Source: JANMDU01 sp043777675 (GTDB taxonomy: Bacteria > Pseudomonadota > Gammaproteobacteria > Burkholderiales > Burkholderiaceae_C). From it: 64,000 nucleotides of DNA. Positions within the stretch are counted from its first letter, which is position 1; each line of letters opens with the position of its first letter. Shown here piece after piece: positions 35,297 to 44,006 of this stretch. The position numbers and the translations under genes are program-made. The stretch lies in NCBI GenBank assembly GCA_043777675.1, contig JAYWHR010000061.1:1-64000 (forward strand). Reading direction: 5' to 3'. The notes beneath the pieces were generated by a model that ran no database searches, had not been told where the DNA came from, and saw only the letters and a program-made list of their open reading frames with translations.

Positions 35297-35961
35297 TGGA
35301 ACAAGTCCAGAATTTTCCAGCCGCGTTCAGTGGCTAAGGCTCGCAAACGAGGGTCGGGGTTGGTGGCGATGGGCTCGGTGACGTGTTCCAACAGGGGCAG
35401 ATCGTTCATGCTGTCAGAGTAAAACGTGCTGTGGCTGACATCGGCCCACGTTTTACCCCGCTCAGCGAGCCATTGTCTCACGCGCTCGACTTTGCCCGCC
35501 TGGTAGCTAGGCGTGCCGCTTGTGCGGCCGGTGTACCAGCCATCTGCGCCGATCTCTAACTGAACGGCAATCAAGTGCTGGATGTCAAAACGCTTGGCAA
35601 TCGGCTCAGTCACAAATTCATTGGTGGCAGTAACGAGCAAAATTTCGTCGCCTGCAGCGCGATGCTTTTCTAGTAAATCCAAAGCGGCTTGTTTGATGTT
35701 TTTTTCAATAACTGCCGACATATAGTCTGCGTGGAGTGCTATAGATTCAGTAGCGCCACGCAGACGGATCGCCTCGGTAGCAAACATCAAATACTCCACT
35801 GGATTAAGCAGGCCCATTTTGTAGTTCTCATAAAACGCGTCATTGCGCGCTTTGAACGAAGTGGCATCTCGCCAGCCGCGCTCCACCGTGTATTCACCCC
35901 AAGCATGGTCGCTGTCGATCGGCAGCAGAGTGTGGTCTAAATCGAAGAGGGCGAGTTTCAT
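35293..35961 (-). CDS. HAD-superfamily subfamily IB phosphatase
   Basis: A 222-residue phosphatase of the SerB-like IB group. The nucleophile motif DLDHT (D7, D9), a Thr in LLVTATNEF, Lys in QAGKVER and the acidic motif YSDSMNDLPLL are all present, so it should be active on a small phosphoester. Residues about 69-84 (GATESIALHADYMSAV), in the cap region, are encoded by a dispersed repeat. It overlaps pcnB by four bases. The hda-HAD-pcnB order is common in Burkholderiales, but here another gene sits between hda and HAD. Confidence 0.9.
   Translation of the reverse strand: MKLALFDLDHTLLPIDSDHAWGEYTVERGWRDATSFKARNDAFYENYKMGLLNPVEYLMFATEAIRLRGATESIALHADYMSAVIEKNIKQAALDLLEKHRAAGDEILLVTATNEFVTEPIAKRFDIQHLIAVQLEIGADGWYTGRTSGTPSYQAGKVERVRQWLAERGKTWADVSHSTFYSDSMNDLPLLEHVTEPIATNPDPRLRALATERGWKILDLFQ
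35711..35755 (+). repeat. Dispersed repeat, copy R9, inside HAD gene
   Basis: ACTGCCGACATATAG, then TCTGCGTGGAGTGCTATAG and a TAGCG end. Read from the minus strand it is in frame, in the same frame class as copy R4. Confidence 0.78.
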
Positions 35962-35969
35962 AGTTCTGA

Positions 35970-37040
35970 TTATTTGAGATTTTGCACCAAACGCTTGGTC
36001 AGCTCAGGTTGAGCTTGGCTCAACGCGGCTTGGCCTTCTTGCAAGCGCGTACGCCAGCCGGGCCCGCGCGTGAGTGCAGATTGCCAGCTTTGCTTCAAGT
36101 CATCGGCGCGATGATCGAGCAGCCACGCGATCAAGCAGGCTGATTGCTGCACATCTTTATTGACCTTCGCACGCATGCGCAAACTGCGCTCACCAACGAT
36201 CAGAAGCTTATGCACCGCATAGCGTGCTGGCGCAGGAATATTCACCACTACACTCGTGCCGTTGCGGTCAAACAGCACAGCTTGCTCCACGTTCTCCAGC
36301 GAAAACTCCATGAAACGCAGCGGCTGCAAGCTGATATTGAGATTGGCAACGGTAACGGGCTTCTCGCCCTCTCTCGTGAGACTGGTGAGAAAGTCGATTT
36401 GAACCTCATCATCACCTCGCAACTTATACGACGCGCCAGATTTGCCACCTAATTTCACTAACGGAATAAAGCCCGCCTCAAAACTGCTGAGCGCCTCATG
36501 CACATCAATTTCAATATCAGCCGGCAGCGCCACCGATACATTGCGCCCCGCATGCGCAAAATCCACATCGGTGGTGCTCTCGCCACTGGCCCAGCGCACG
36601 CCCAGCATATTGCTCATGGCGGCAAAAGCATGCGTGCCCACCAGCACGCCACCTGCTTTGAAAAATCCATAATCTGACAAGCGCCGAATCGCGCGCACAT
36701 GCTTGGGCAAACCCACCGAGCAGCCCAAGGCCGCAGCGGAACGAACTAAACCATCGACCTGATCATTTTGCTTGGTTTGCGCTTTTTTTAATTTTGCCTC
36801 TTCGATCAACGTATCCAGCTTGTCTCCACTGGGGCCAAGATAGAGCTGCCTGACCTTGCCATCAAGATCACGGTAAGCAAAATACCAATACGACTTTCCC
36901 GAGAGCGTTTTCTGCGCAAAGCTGCCATTCAGCGACTCCAAGCCCTTGCTCAACTCACGCGCCATCGCCACATCTTGCAGCTGTGCATAAGAAGTCTGCG
37001 CGCTCAGGGCAAGTTCAGTGAAGTAAGCGGTAGATGGCAC
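35970..37040 (-). CDS. GSU2403-type nucleotidyltransferase-fold protein
   Basis: About 356 residues. The N-terminal part (YFTELALSAQTSYAQL, then GKSYWYFAYRD and LYLGPSG) and the middle block GGVLVGTHAFAAMSNMLGV with STTDVDFAHAG match the GSU2403-type nucleotidyltransferase-fold family. GxHAF and DVD are the probable nucleotide and metal sites. Biological role unknown; the fold is shared with toxin-like AbiEii enzymes, but I do not claim that function. Start unclear: a GTG at 37040 lies 7 bases after a perfect TATAAT (37052-37047), which would make the mRNA leaderless. The alternatives are TTG at 37058, inside a palindrome, and ATG at 36965. It interrupts the usual hda-HAD order. Confidence 0.75.
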   Translation of the reverse strand: MPSTAYFTELALSAQTSYAQLQDVAMARELSKGLESLNGSFAQKTLSGKSYWYFAYRDLDGKVRQLYLGPSGDKLDTLIEEAKLKKAQTKQNDQVDGLVRSAAALGCSVGLPKHVRAIRRLSDYGFFKAGGVLVGTHAFAAMSNMLGVRWASGESTTDVDFAHAGRNVSVALPADIEIDVHEALSSFEAGFIPLVKLGGKSGASYKLRGDDEVQIDFLTSLTREGEKPVTVANLNISLQPLRFMEFSLENVEQAVLFDRNGTSVVVNIPAPARYAVHKLLIVGERSLRMRAKVNKDVQQSACLIAWLLDHRADDLKQSWQSALTRGPGWRTRLQEGQAALSQAQPELTKRLVQNLK

Positions 37041-37047
37041 ATAAAAA

Positions 37048-37077
37048 TTATACAACAAAATTAAATTTGTTGTATAA
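37048..37077. promoter_or_regulatory. 30-bp palindrome with -10 box before nucleotidyltransferase gene
   Basis: Arms TTATACAACAAA (37048-37059) and TTTGTTGTATAA (37066-37077); 28 of the 30 bases are symmetric. The minus-strand TATAAT at 37052-37047 overlaps one arm, so a dimeric repressor bound here would block the promoter. A TATAAA sits symmetrically on the plus strand. Confidence 0.6.
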
Positions 37078-37221
37078 ATAAAATGCTAGCAATACTTATC
37101 GAAAGTAGACGCAATGATTGACCCCTGGAATAGCCGAGTACCCAGCCTTTTCAACAAGGACTTGATTCAAAAGAGTATGCAAAGCAACAGCAATGGAAAT
37201 AAAAATACGCCTCAACAGTGA

Positions 37222-37920
37222 TCAAAGCGATTCCAGCATGCTCTTGACCAGCGGAATCGTGATCGCGCGCTTAGTAACTAGCGAATAGCCATCGAGCTGC
37301 TGTAGGAGCTGCATGAGGGAGTTGAGATCGCGGGAGAAGCGGGCGAGAATGAAATCCATCACTTCGTCGGAGAGGAAAATGCCGCGTGCATCGGCTTCTT
37401 GGCGGAGGACTGAGCGGCGCTCGGGCTCAGTCAACACTTGCAGCGCGAAAACATGCCCCCAGCCTAGGCGGGTGCGTAGATCATCGCGAAGTTGCAAATC
37501 CGCTGGAGGCAGAGTGCCTGCCGCCAAAATCCAGCGCTGCTCGGTTTGCGCGTTAACGAAATAATTGAATGCGGCATGCTGCTGCACAGCGCTGTAGCTC
37601 TGCACGTCATCGAGCATCACGGCCACCCAATGGGGGTTGAATTCTGGCGGCTCGTGCATTGACGGATCGAGCCAGCCGACCTCGCCGCCTTGGCTTCGCA
37701 AAGCCTCGCGCACGGCTTTCAGCAAATACGATTTGCCGCTGGCGCTCTCGCCCCATAGGTAGGTGGGCACGGGTGAGCGCAGCGTGGCCACCCTAGGGCG
37801 ACTTGAACCTTCGCCCACCCAAAGCTTTAAGTGATCAAGCGCAGCAGCGTTGGGGCCGGGCAAAAAATTAGCCAAGGCAGGCGCTGAAGTGATGGCGATA
37901 TCGAGCGCAATTTGCTTCAT
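37222..37920 (-). CDS. hda: DnaA-family regulator of replication initiation Hda
   Basis: A 232-residue DnaA-like AAA+ protein without the DNA-binding domain, which with the sliding clamp stimulates DnaA-ATP hydrolysis. Walker A is GESASGKS (about 57-64), Walker B VAVMLDDVQ, and the arginine-finger region RDDLRTRLGWG is present. The N-terminus MKQIALDI may serve as the clamp-binding motif. The AI-2E-type permease gene lies 7 bases upstream, so they are probably co-transcribed. Confidence 0.88.
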   Translation of the reverse strand: MKQIALDIAITSAPALANFLPGPNAAALDHLKLWVGEGSSRPRVATLRSPVPTYLWGESASGKSYLLKAVREALRSQGGEVGWLDPSMHEPPEFNPHWVAVMLDDVQSYSAVQQHAAFNYFVNAQTEQRWILAAGTLPPADLQLRDDLRTRLGWGHVFALQVLTEPERRSVLRQEADARGIFLSDEVMDFILARFSRDLNSLMQLLQQLDGYSLVTKRAITIPLVKSMLESL

Positions 37921-37927
37921 CTTGGCT

Positions 37928-39004
37928 TCATGCTTTGCCGCGATACAAATCGGAAGCCAAATACTGCGCCTGAATGCGGCGAATCACCACCAGCAACACT
38001 GCGCTAGCAGGCAAAGCGATCAGTACGCCCACAAAGCCAAAGAGCTGCCCAAAAGCCAGCAAGGCAAAAATAACCGCCAGCGGATGCAGGCCAATGCGCT
38101 CGCCGACCAAGCGTGGCGTAAGAAACAGACTCTCAATGAATTGCCCCGCGCCGTACACCACGGCCACCATGATGACTGCTTTGAGCGAAGCAAACTGCAG
38201 CAAACCTGCAAGGAGTGCCAGCACGAGCCCGATACCGAAGCCCACATAGGGCACAAAGATGGCCAAGCCAGTAAAGATGCCGATAGGGAGCGCCAAATCC
38301 AAGCCAAAAAGCGCTAAGCCAATGCTATAGAACACTGCTAACACCAGCATAACCAAAAGCTGACCGCGCAGATATTGGCCGAGCACATCATCGGCCTCCT
38401 CCATCAAACCATCAAAGGTTTCGCGAAGGCGCGGCGGCACAAGCTGCACGGCGCGTTGTACAAAACGCTCCCAATCCATCAACAAATAAAACAGCGCCAC
38501 AGGGATCAAAATGGCATTGCCTACCAAAGTGAGTGCGACATTGCCACCCACTTTGAGCGAGGCAAGCACTGCACTGATGCCCTCTCCCACATTGGCATTG
38601 AGATACTTCAACACAAAGGCTTTCACGTTGACGACATCGAGCGCGAGATTGATGCCAAAGCCTTTGAGTAGGGGAGCGGCCCAGCTATTGGCTCGCTCAA
38701 CCAGTGCGGGCAACTGCTCGCGCAGCAATGGGACTTCTTTGGCGAGAATCGGCACGATGAGCAACGCGATAGCGAGCACCGCGACGATGAAAAGCAACTC
38801 CACGATCAATACCGCCAAAACACGAGGCAATCTGCCGCGACCAGCATAATCAAGCTTATTGACCACCGGCGTCAGCGCATAAGCCAGCACGCCAGCCACA
38901 ACGAACGGCGTGAGGACGGGCCCAAGTAGCCACACTATAAATATGACGGCAGCAGCTATAGCACCCCAAGCGGCTATGGTTTTTTGACTTTTAGTGAACT
39001 GCAT
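37928..39004 (-). CDS. AI-2E-family membrane permease (PerM-like)
   Basis: A 358-residue integral membrane protein with about eight hydrophobic segments, starting with a hydrophobic pair (AIAAAVIFIVWLLGPVLTPF). The family pattern LTPRLVGERIGLHPLAVIFALLAFG is visible near the C-terminus. The family name comes from an autoinducer exporter, but most members, including PerM types, have unknown or Na+/H+ exchange roles. It is next to hda and divergent from purM, a common neighbourhood. Confidence 0.88.
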   Translation of the reverse strand: MQFTKSQKTIAAWGAIAAAVIFIVWLLGPVLTPFVVAGVLAYALTPVVNKLDYAGRGRLPRVLAVLIVELLFIVAVLAIALLIVPILAKEVPLLREQLPALVERANSWAAPLLKGFGINLALDVVNVKAFVLKYLNANVGEGISAVLASLKVGGNVALTLVGNAILIPVALFYLLMDWERFVQRAVQLVPPRLRETFDGLMEEADDVLGQYLRGQLLVMLVLAVFYSIGLALFGLDLALPIGIFTGLAIFVPYVGFGIGLVLALLAGLLQFASLKAVIMVAVVYGAGQFIESLFLTPRLVGERIGLHPLAVIFALLAFGQLFGFVGVLIALPASAVLLVVIRRIQAQYLASDLYRGKA

Positions 39005-39131
39005 ACAGGGGCGAAGGCTTGAAAACTTACAATACGACCAATTCTACGGGCTTAAAACCGGGTTTGTGCCTGTTTTAGTGCCCTTTTTGCCATCACGGCG
39101 GCGTAATTACTGCGCAGGCAGCTATCAAATC

Positions 39132-40196
39132 ATGAGCAATTTACCGACTCCTATCTCGTACAAAGCTGCCGGTGTAGACATTGATGCAGGCGATGCACTG
39201 GTTGAGCGCATCAGGCCTCTTGCCAAACGCACGATGCGCGAAGGCGTGCTCGGCGGTATCGGTGGCTTTGGCGCATTGTTTGAGATTCCTAAGCGCTTTA
39301 AAGAGCCTGTGCTCGTGAGCGGCACAGATGGTGTGGGCACGAAGTTAAGACTCGCGTTTGACTGGAACATGCACGACACGGTAGGTATTGACCTCGTGGC
39401 GATGAGTGTGAACGATGTACTCGTGCAAGGCGCAGAGCCGATGTTTTTCCTTGATTACTTCGCTTGCGGTAAGCTGGATGTGGATACGGCAGCGGCTGTG
39501 ATCGGCGGCATTGCAAAGGGGTGTGAGTTGTCAGGCTGCGCTCTCATCGGCGGCGAAACGGCGGAAATGCCGGGTATGTATCCAGCAGGTGAATACGATT
39601 TGGCAGGCTTCTGCGTGGGTGCTGCAGAGAAATCCAAATTGCTACCGCGGCCCAATGTGCAAGCCGGCGATGTGATCCTCGGCTTGGCTTCAAGTGGCGT
39701 GCACAGCAATGGATTTAGCTTAGTGCGCAAGTGCATTGAGCGCGCCGGCGCATCAGCGCCCACCACGCTGGATGGCAAGCCTTTCAGGCAAGCGCTGATG
39801 GCGCCAACGCGCCTGTATGTCAAAAACGTACTGGCTGCTTTGCAAGCTCATCCGGCAGGAGATGCCGCCTCGCCCGGTGGCATCAAAGCATTGGCTCACA
39901 TTACCGGCGGTGGCTTGCTAGAAAACATCCCTCGCGTGTTGCCTGAAGGCATTGCCGCACACTTGAAAAAGGGAAGTTGGCCGCAAACCGAGCTGTTCGC
40001 TTGGTTACAAAGAACCGCCGGCATCGACGATTTAGAGATGAACCGTACATTCAACAACGGTATTGGCATGATCGTTGTTGTCGATCCGTTAAGCGCCGTG
40101 GCTTGCGCTGAAACCTTGACCGGATTGGGTGAGCAAGTGCATGTGATTGGCCAAATGGCCGAGCGGCATGGCGCAGCCGCGGTCGTGATTGACTGA
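39132..40196 (+). CDS. purM: Phosphoribosylformylglycinamidine cyclo-ligase
   Basis: A 354-residue enzyme of purine synthesis, forming aminoimidazole ribonucleotide. It shows SYKAAGVDIDAGD at the N-terminus, SGTDGVGTK, the GGETAEMPGMYP motif and HITGGGLLENIPR. The start at 39132 is chosen because the conserved N-terminus begins directly after it; the frame is open upstream to 38994 and overlaps the divergent gene. Confidence 0.95.
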   Translation: MSNLPTPISYKAAGVDIDAGDALVERIRPLAKRTMREGVLGGIGGFGALFEIPKRFKEPVLVSGTDGVGTKLRLAFDWNMHDTVGIDLVAMSVNDVLVQGAEPMFFLDYFACGKLDVDTAAAVIGGIAKGCELSGCALIGGETAEMPGMYPAGEYDLAGFCVGAAEKSKLLPRPNVQAGDVILGLASSGVHSNGFSLVRKCIERAGASAPTTLDGKPFRQALMAPTRLYVKNVLAALQAHPAGDAASPGGIKALAHITGGGLLENIPRVLPEGIAAHLKKGSWPQTELFAWLQRTAGIDDLEMNRTFNNGIGMIVVVDPLSAVACAETLTGLGEQVHVIGQMAERHGAAAVVID

Positions 40197-40253
40197 CTTG
40201 GATGTTCGCGGTAGGGCGGCGGGGCGGTAGGAATACAAATGCCCAGCGTTTTT

Positions 40254-40296
40254 GCTATTAATTTAGTAGCGTTTCACGCAATAAACACGCCGGCAA
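40254..40296 (-). repeat. Dispersed repeat, copy R10
   Basis: GCTATTAATTTAGTAGCG, then TTTCACGCA, then ACGCCGGC. It lies in the 127-bp spacer between the convergent purM and tatC. Confidence 0.85.
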
Positions 40297-40323
40297 ACTG
40301 CCCAAAAGGGCCATAAAAATCGG

Positions 40324-41112
40324 CTAGACCGCCTTGCTTTCAGTCTCAGGCTCATCTGGCTTCTTAGACAACCTGATGTAGAACTTAGAAGCAAACAACC
40401 CCACTTCATACAAGATACACATGGGAATAGCCAAAGCAAGTTGGCTGATTACATCGGGTGGGGTGACGACAGCGGCGATGACGAAAGCGACAACGACGAA
40501 ATAGCCTCGGAAATCTTTGAGTTTTTCGATAGTCACGATGTTGAAACGTGTGAGCAGCATCACGACGATAGGCACCTGGAAAGCCAAAGCAAACGCGATG
40601 TAGAGGCTCAGAATCGATTCAACATATGAAGCAATATCTGGCGTGGCGGCCACATTGGCTGGCGTGAATTTTTGGATGAACTCAAACATTTTGTCGAGCA
40701 CGAAAAACTGCACAAAAGCCAAGCCGGTGTAAGCCAGTAAGCTGCCGAACATGATCAGTGGCATCGCAAACAGCTTTTCATGTTTGTACAAGCCCGGCGC
40801 CACAAACATCCACAGTTGATACAACACCCACGGCAGCGCGAGCAAGAAAGAGCCCATTAACAGCACTTTGAGTGGCACAAAAAATGGCGAAAACACACCT
40901 ACGGCAATTAACTTTGCGCCCTTGGGCATGTGCGCCATGATGGGCTGAGAAATAAAATCAATCAAACCGCTGGGCCCGGGCCAAATCGCCAGCGCGATGC
41001 CGGCGATAACCAGACCATAGACGCAATACAGCAGTCGATCACGCAGCTCTTTCAAGTGCTCGACAAAGGGCTGCTCGGTACCAGCCAAGTCATCTTTTTT
41101 TGCTTCTGTCAT
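40324..41112 (-). CDS. tatC: Twin-arginine translocase subunit TatC
   Basis: A 262-residue polytopic protein with six hydrophobic segments and the conserved N-terminal FVEHLKELRDRL before the first of them, which recognises twin-arginine signals. It is the last gene of tatABC, 20 bases after tatB. Several proteins in this window have RR-containing signals (the Bug receptor, the dioxygenase) that may use it. Confidence 0.95.
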   Translation of the reverse strand: MTEAKKDDLAGTEQPFVEHLKELRDRLLYCVYGLVIAGIALAIWPGPSGLIDFISQPIMAHMPKGAKLIAVGVFSPFFVPLKVLLMGSFLLALPWVLYQLWMFVAPGLYKHEKLFAMPLIMFGSLLAYTGLAFVQFFVLDKMFEFIQKFTPANVAATPDIASYVESILSLYIAFALAFQVPIVVMLLTRFNIVTIEKLKDFRGYFVVVAFVIAAVVTPPDVISQLALAIPMCILYEVGLFASKFYIRLSKKPDEPETESKAV

Positions 41113-41132
41113 GCGGGGCTACAAAGGTTGGA

Positions 41133-41597
41133 TCACAGAGGCTTCATGGGGCGATACCGCGCCACACGCGCCGCGCCTGATTGCGCATTAGTGCGTACAC
41201 CCACTCTGCTTTTAAACCACTTCGGTGTGGCACTGGTTTTCATACGCCATTTTTTGTGGGGGCGTGAATAGGTGGGGAAGCTCTCATAAGAAGAACTGCC
41301 CGACGAACTACCTGCTTCATTGGTGACTTGCTCCCACGATTTTTCAAAATCGGTGGTTGAGGTTTGGATTGAGCTTTCCACGTCTCTGGCAGCGCCTTCG
41401 ACGGTTTCTTTCATCTTTTTAAGCTCGTCCAGATCCATCGAGCGGTTGACCTCAGCCTTCACATCGCTCACATAGCGCTGCGCGCGACCAAGCATGGTGC
41501 CGACCATACGCGCCACACGCGGCAATTTTTCAGGCCCAATCACGATCAGCGCAACAGCACCAATCAGGGCGATTTTGGACACGCCAAGGTCAATCAC
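41133..41597 (-). CDS. tatB: Sec-independent translocase protein TatB
   Basis: A 154-residue protein with an N-terminal membrane helix (KIALIGAVALIVIGPEKLP), the Gly-Pro hinge, an amphipathic helix, and a Ser-rich, basic C-terminal tail. TatB forms the receptor complex with TatC. Confidence 0.93.
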   Translation of the reverse strand: MIDLGVSKIALIGAVALIVIGPEKLPRVARMVGTMLGRAQRYVSDVKAEVNRSMDLDELKKMKETVEGAARDVESSIQTSTTDFEKSWEQVTNEAGSSSGSSSYESFPTYSRPHKKWRMKTSATPKWFKSRVGVRTNAQSGAARVARYRPMKPL

Positions 41598-41647
41598 AGC
41601 AGTTCAATCACGGCAGTTGAATTAAAGAAAGGAAGCGAATGAAAGAA

Positions 41648-41893
41648 TCAGCTTTTTTGCTTGGCTTCGACATCAATGGTCGTCTTTGCAGCGCTTGCAT
41701 CGGCCACTTGGCCAGCGGTGACGATGGCAGCAGCAGCCTCTTTATCCGCCTCGCCGCCGGTTTTAATGCCATCTTTAAAGCCTTTGACAGCGCCACCCAA
41801 ATCAGAACCCATGTTTTTAAGTTTCTTAGTGCCAAACACCATGACCACGATAAGCAAAACGATCAACCAATGCCAAATTGAAAATGAACCCAT
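41648..41893 (-). CDS. tatA: Sec-independent translocase protein TatA
   Basis: An 81-residue pore-forming subunit: membrane helix WHWLIVLLIVVMVFGTKKL with the invariant Phe-Gly hinge, then an amphipathic helix (LGGAVKGFKDG) and an Ala/Lys-rich tail. It is first of the tat genes, 50 bases before tatB and 108 bases after the HIT gene. Confidence 0.95.
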   Translation of the reverse strand: MGSFSIWHWLIVLLIVVMVFGTKKLKNMGSDLGGAVKGFKDGIKTGGEADKEAAAAIVTAGQVADASAAKTTIDVEAKQKS

Positions 41894-42001
41894 GAAAATC
41901 TCCTGAGAAGCGGCGCATGCCGTGAAGTAAGTCTTGATTCTAAAGCCCCGCGTGCGTTCCCTGTTGCGAGGTAACGTACATCTTGGGGGGTTATATCCCG
42001 T

Positions 42002-42370
42002 TCAGCCCTTTTTCCAAGGCCGTGCACCGCCAATCACATGAATATGCAGATGGCGCACTTCCTGCCCGCCTTCATCGCCCGTGTTGGTCACCACCCGGAA
42101 ACCGCCTGTCGGATACGGACGACAGCCCTCTTGAGCGGCTAATTTCGGAATCAGCGTCATCAGACGCCCCATCAGGCCTGCATGCTGCTCTTCCAAATGC
42201 CCCATCGAAATGATGTGTTCCTTAGGAATCACGAGGAAATGCACAGGCGCCCATGGGTTAATGTCGTGGAAAGCGAAAATTTCTTCGTCTTCATAGACTT
42301 TTTTGCTTGGAATCTTACCGTCAACGATTTTGCAAAAGATGCAATGAGGATCAGTATGCATAGCAGCCAA
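42002..42370 (-). CDS. HIT-family (HINT-type) nucleotide-binding protein
   Basis: A 122-residue histidine-triad protein, a probable purine nucleoside phosphoramidase. It has CIFCKIVDGKIPSKKVYED at the N-terminus and the histidine triad in RHLHIHVIGG at the end. Position between the his genes and tat is the usual Burkholderiales order. Confidence 0.93.
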   Translation of the reverse strand: MAAMHTDPHCIFCKIVDGKIPSKKVYEDEEIFAFHDINPWAPVHFLVIPKEHIISMGHLEEQHAGLMGRLMTLIPKLAAQEGCRPYPTGGFRVVTNTGDEGGQEVRHLHIHVIGGARPWKKG

Positions 42371-42373
42371 GAA

Positions 42374-42730
42374 TCAACGCGGAGGACGATTGTCGTTAAA
42401 GCGCAGCCAGCCTTTGATGCAACGGTATAAGTACCATAGGCCGACGATCCCCTGCGCGACCACGCCTGGGAAAACAAACAGCAAGTACAAAGGGGAAGTC
42501 ACGAGCAGCCACAGAACCGTCCACCAGAAAGTAGAAATCATGTAACTGTGATGCAGTTGATAGAGTGGATCAGCCTCATCTCCGCGTTTGATGTAGTTGA
42601 TGATCAGCGCGATCACGGCCAAGGTGCCCAGCGATGCCCAAGCCACGGTGTGCATGCCGTAGAGAATATGCATGATGGTGCGGTCACCCGAACTCTTAGG
42701 CTGAAATTCGGTGAAATTGGTCTCAGACAT
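42374..42730 (-). CDS. Small membrane protein, DUF4870-like
   Basis: A 118-residue protein with three or four hydrophobic segments (WASLGTLAVIALIINYI, WWTVLWLLVTSPLYLLFV, IVGLWYLYR) and the IKRGDEA loop typical of DUF4870-like proteins. Function unknown. The start at 42730 is supported by GGAG eight bases upstream. It sits 3 bases before the HIT gene, in the hisIE-to-tat string. Confidence 0.78.
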   Translation of the reverse strand: MSETNFTEFQPKSSGDRTIMHILYGMHTVAWASLGTLAVIALIINYIKRGDEADPLYQLHHSYMISTFWWTVLWLLVTSPLYLLFVFPGVVAQGIVGLWYLYRCIKGWLRFNDNRPPR

Positions 42731-42774
42731 AAATTTTCTCCGGTTAATCAACAATCAGTGTAGTGCAAAGCGAT

Positions 42775-43140
42775 CTATCGCTGCGCCCCATGCGCTTGGC
42801 GATCTTGCGCCTTGCGGGCTGCTTTTTCGTCTAGACCACTCATGCCCACACGTCGCTCAAGTTCGGCAAGCACATCTCGTGGCGACAATCCGTAAAAGGA
42901 AAGCGCCACCATGCTGTGAAACCACAAATCAGCCGTTTCATTGACGATGTGCTGCTTGTCGCCCCCATGATCGGCATCTTTACAAGCAAGCACCACCTCG
43001 GTAGCTTCTTCACCGATTTTCTTGAGGAAAGCATCGGGGCCCTTTGCGAGCAAGCGTGCGACGTAGCTGGTCTCTGGGTCGCCGCCTTTGCGGCTTTCCA
43101 GCACGGCTGCTAATTGATTGAGAGAGTCGTTGGAAGTCAT
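42775..43140 (-). CDS. hisE: Phosphoribosyl-ATP pyrophosphatase
   Basis: A 121-residue MazG-fold enzyme for the second step of histidine synthesis. The metal-binding helices GEEATEVVLACKD and ETADLWFHSMVAL are visible. It follows hisI by 4 bases; the C-terminal tail is basic (RKAQDRQAHGAQR). Confidence 0.95.
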   Translation of the reverse strand: MTSNDSLNQLAAVLESRKGGDPETSYVARLLAKGPDAFLKKIGEEATEVVLACKDADHGGDKQHIVNETADLWFHSMVALSFYGLSPRDVLAELERRVGMSGLDEKAARKAQDRQAHGAQR

Positions 43141-43144
43141 GGCT

Positions 43145-43546
43145 TTATTTATAGATGCTTGCTGGATCTTTCAAGACCGGATCCACATTTTTCCATTGTT
43201 TTTCTGCGCCTGAGTCGTGTAATTGGCTGTAAAAGCAGCTGTGGCGTCCGGTGTGGCATGCAATACCGGGCTCGTGGCCAAGCTGGGTCACACTAAGTAA
43301 AACGACATCTGCATCGCAATCAAGCCGAATCTCGTGCACGATTTGGACATGCCCCGACTCTTCACCTTTGAACCACAACTTGTTGCGTGAGCGACTGAAA
43401 TACACCGCCCTTTTCAGTTCAGCCGTTTTTTGCAATGCTTCACGGTTCATATAGGCAAACATCAGTACATCGCCAGTGCTTTTTTCCTGCGCAATCACGG
43501 GCACCAAGCCCTGCGCATCCCATTTGATTGTGTCGAGCCAGTTCAT
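43145..43546 (-). CDS. hisI: Phosphoribosyl-AMP cyclohydrolase
   Basis: A 133-residue zinc enzyme for the third step of histidine synthesis. It shows MFAYMNREAL, YFSRSRNKLWFKGE, the DCDAD metal site and the Cys residues of ACHTGRHSCFY. The start at 43546 is chosen because the family N-terminus (MNWLDTIKW) begins there. Upstream is a divergent gene, not hisF, so hisIE are separated from the rest of the his operon. Confidence 0.95.
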   Translation of the reverse strand: MNWLDTIKWDAQGLVPVIAQEKSTGDVLMFAYMNREALQKTAELKRAVYFSRSRNKLWFKGEESGHVQIVHEIRLDCDADVVLLSVTQLGHEPGIACHTGRHSCFYSQLHDSGAEKQWKNVDPVLKDPASIYK

Positions 43547-43636
43547 CACGGGATTGTCTGCGATAAACACATGGGTTTGCAAGAATGTGTGTATGAAATA
43601 CATGCCCCGATTCCTCAGCAATGGTATGCTGCTTGC

Positions 43637-43990
43637 ATGAAAATTCTTATCAAATGGCTGTTGAGTGCTATGGCGCTGTTGGCGGTGGCCCATTTTTATT
43701 CTGGCGTGGTGATCACTAGTTTCGTGGCTGCGTTGATCGCCGCTTTTGTGATTGGCCTACTCAACGCCATCGTACGCCCGATCTTTGTTCTTTTAACCTT
43801 GCCAGTCACCGTGCTCACGCTGGGCTTGTTTTTGTTTGTGATCAATGCGTTGATGTTCTACATGGCCTCGGGCTTGCTCGACGGCTTTGATGTCAAAAGC
43901 TTCACTGCTGCATTGATCGGCTCACTTTTGTACTCTGTTGCAAGCATGGTGATTGAAGCGGCGTTGGAGCGCGTATTTGCTAAGAAATAG
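43637..43990 (+). CDS. Phage-holin-family-type small membrane protein (PF04020-like)
   Basis: A 117-residue protein with four hydrophobic segments and the pattern NAIVRPIFVLLTLPVTVLTLG, followed by FLFVINALMFYMAS, typical of the YvlD/phage-holin-4-like family. Despite the name, chromosomal members are ordinary membrane proteins of unknown function. It is divergent from hisI. Confidence 0.85.
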   Translation: MKILIKWLLSAMALLAVAHFYSGVVITSFVAALIAAFVIGLLNAIVRPIFVLLTLPVTVLTLGLFLFVINALMFYMASGLLDGFDVKSFTAALIGSLLYSVASMVIEAALERVFAKK

Positions 43991-44006
43991 TGGTGTAATC
44001 GGTCTG

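Noticed and set aside
37114..37221. 35-codon small frame between the palindrome and hda
   Set aside because: No ribosome site and no recognisable feature; too short to support.
43637..43990. Phage holin family name suggesting a prophage
   Set aside because: Members are common chromosomal membrane proteins and no other phage gene is nearby.
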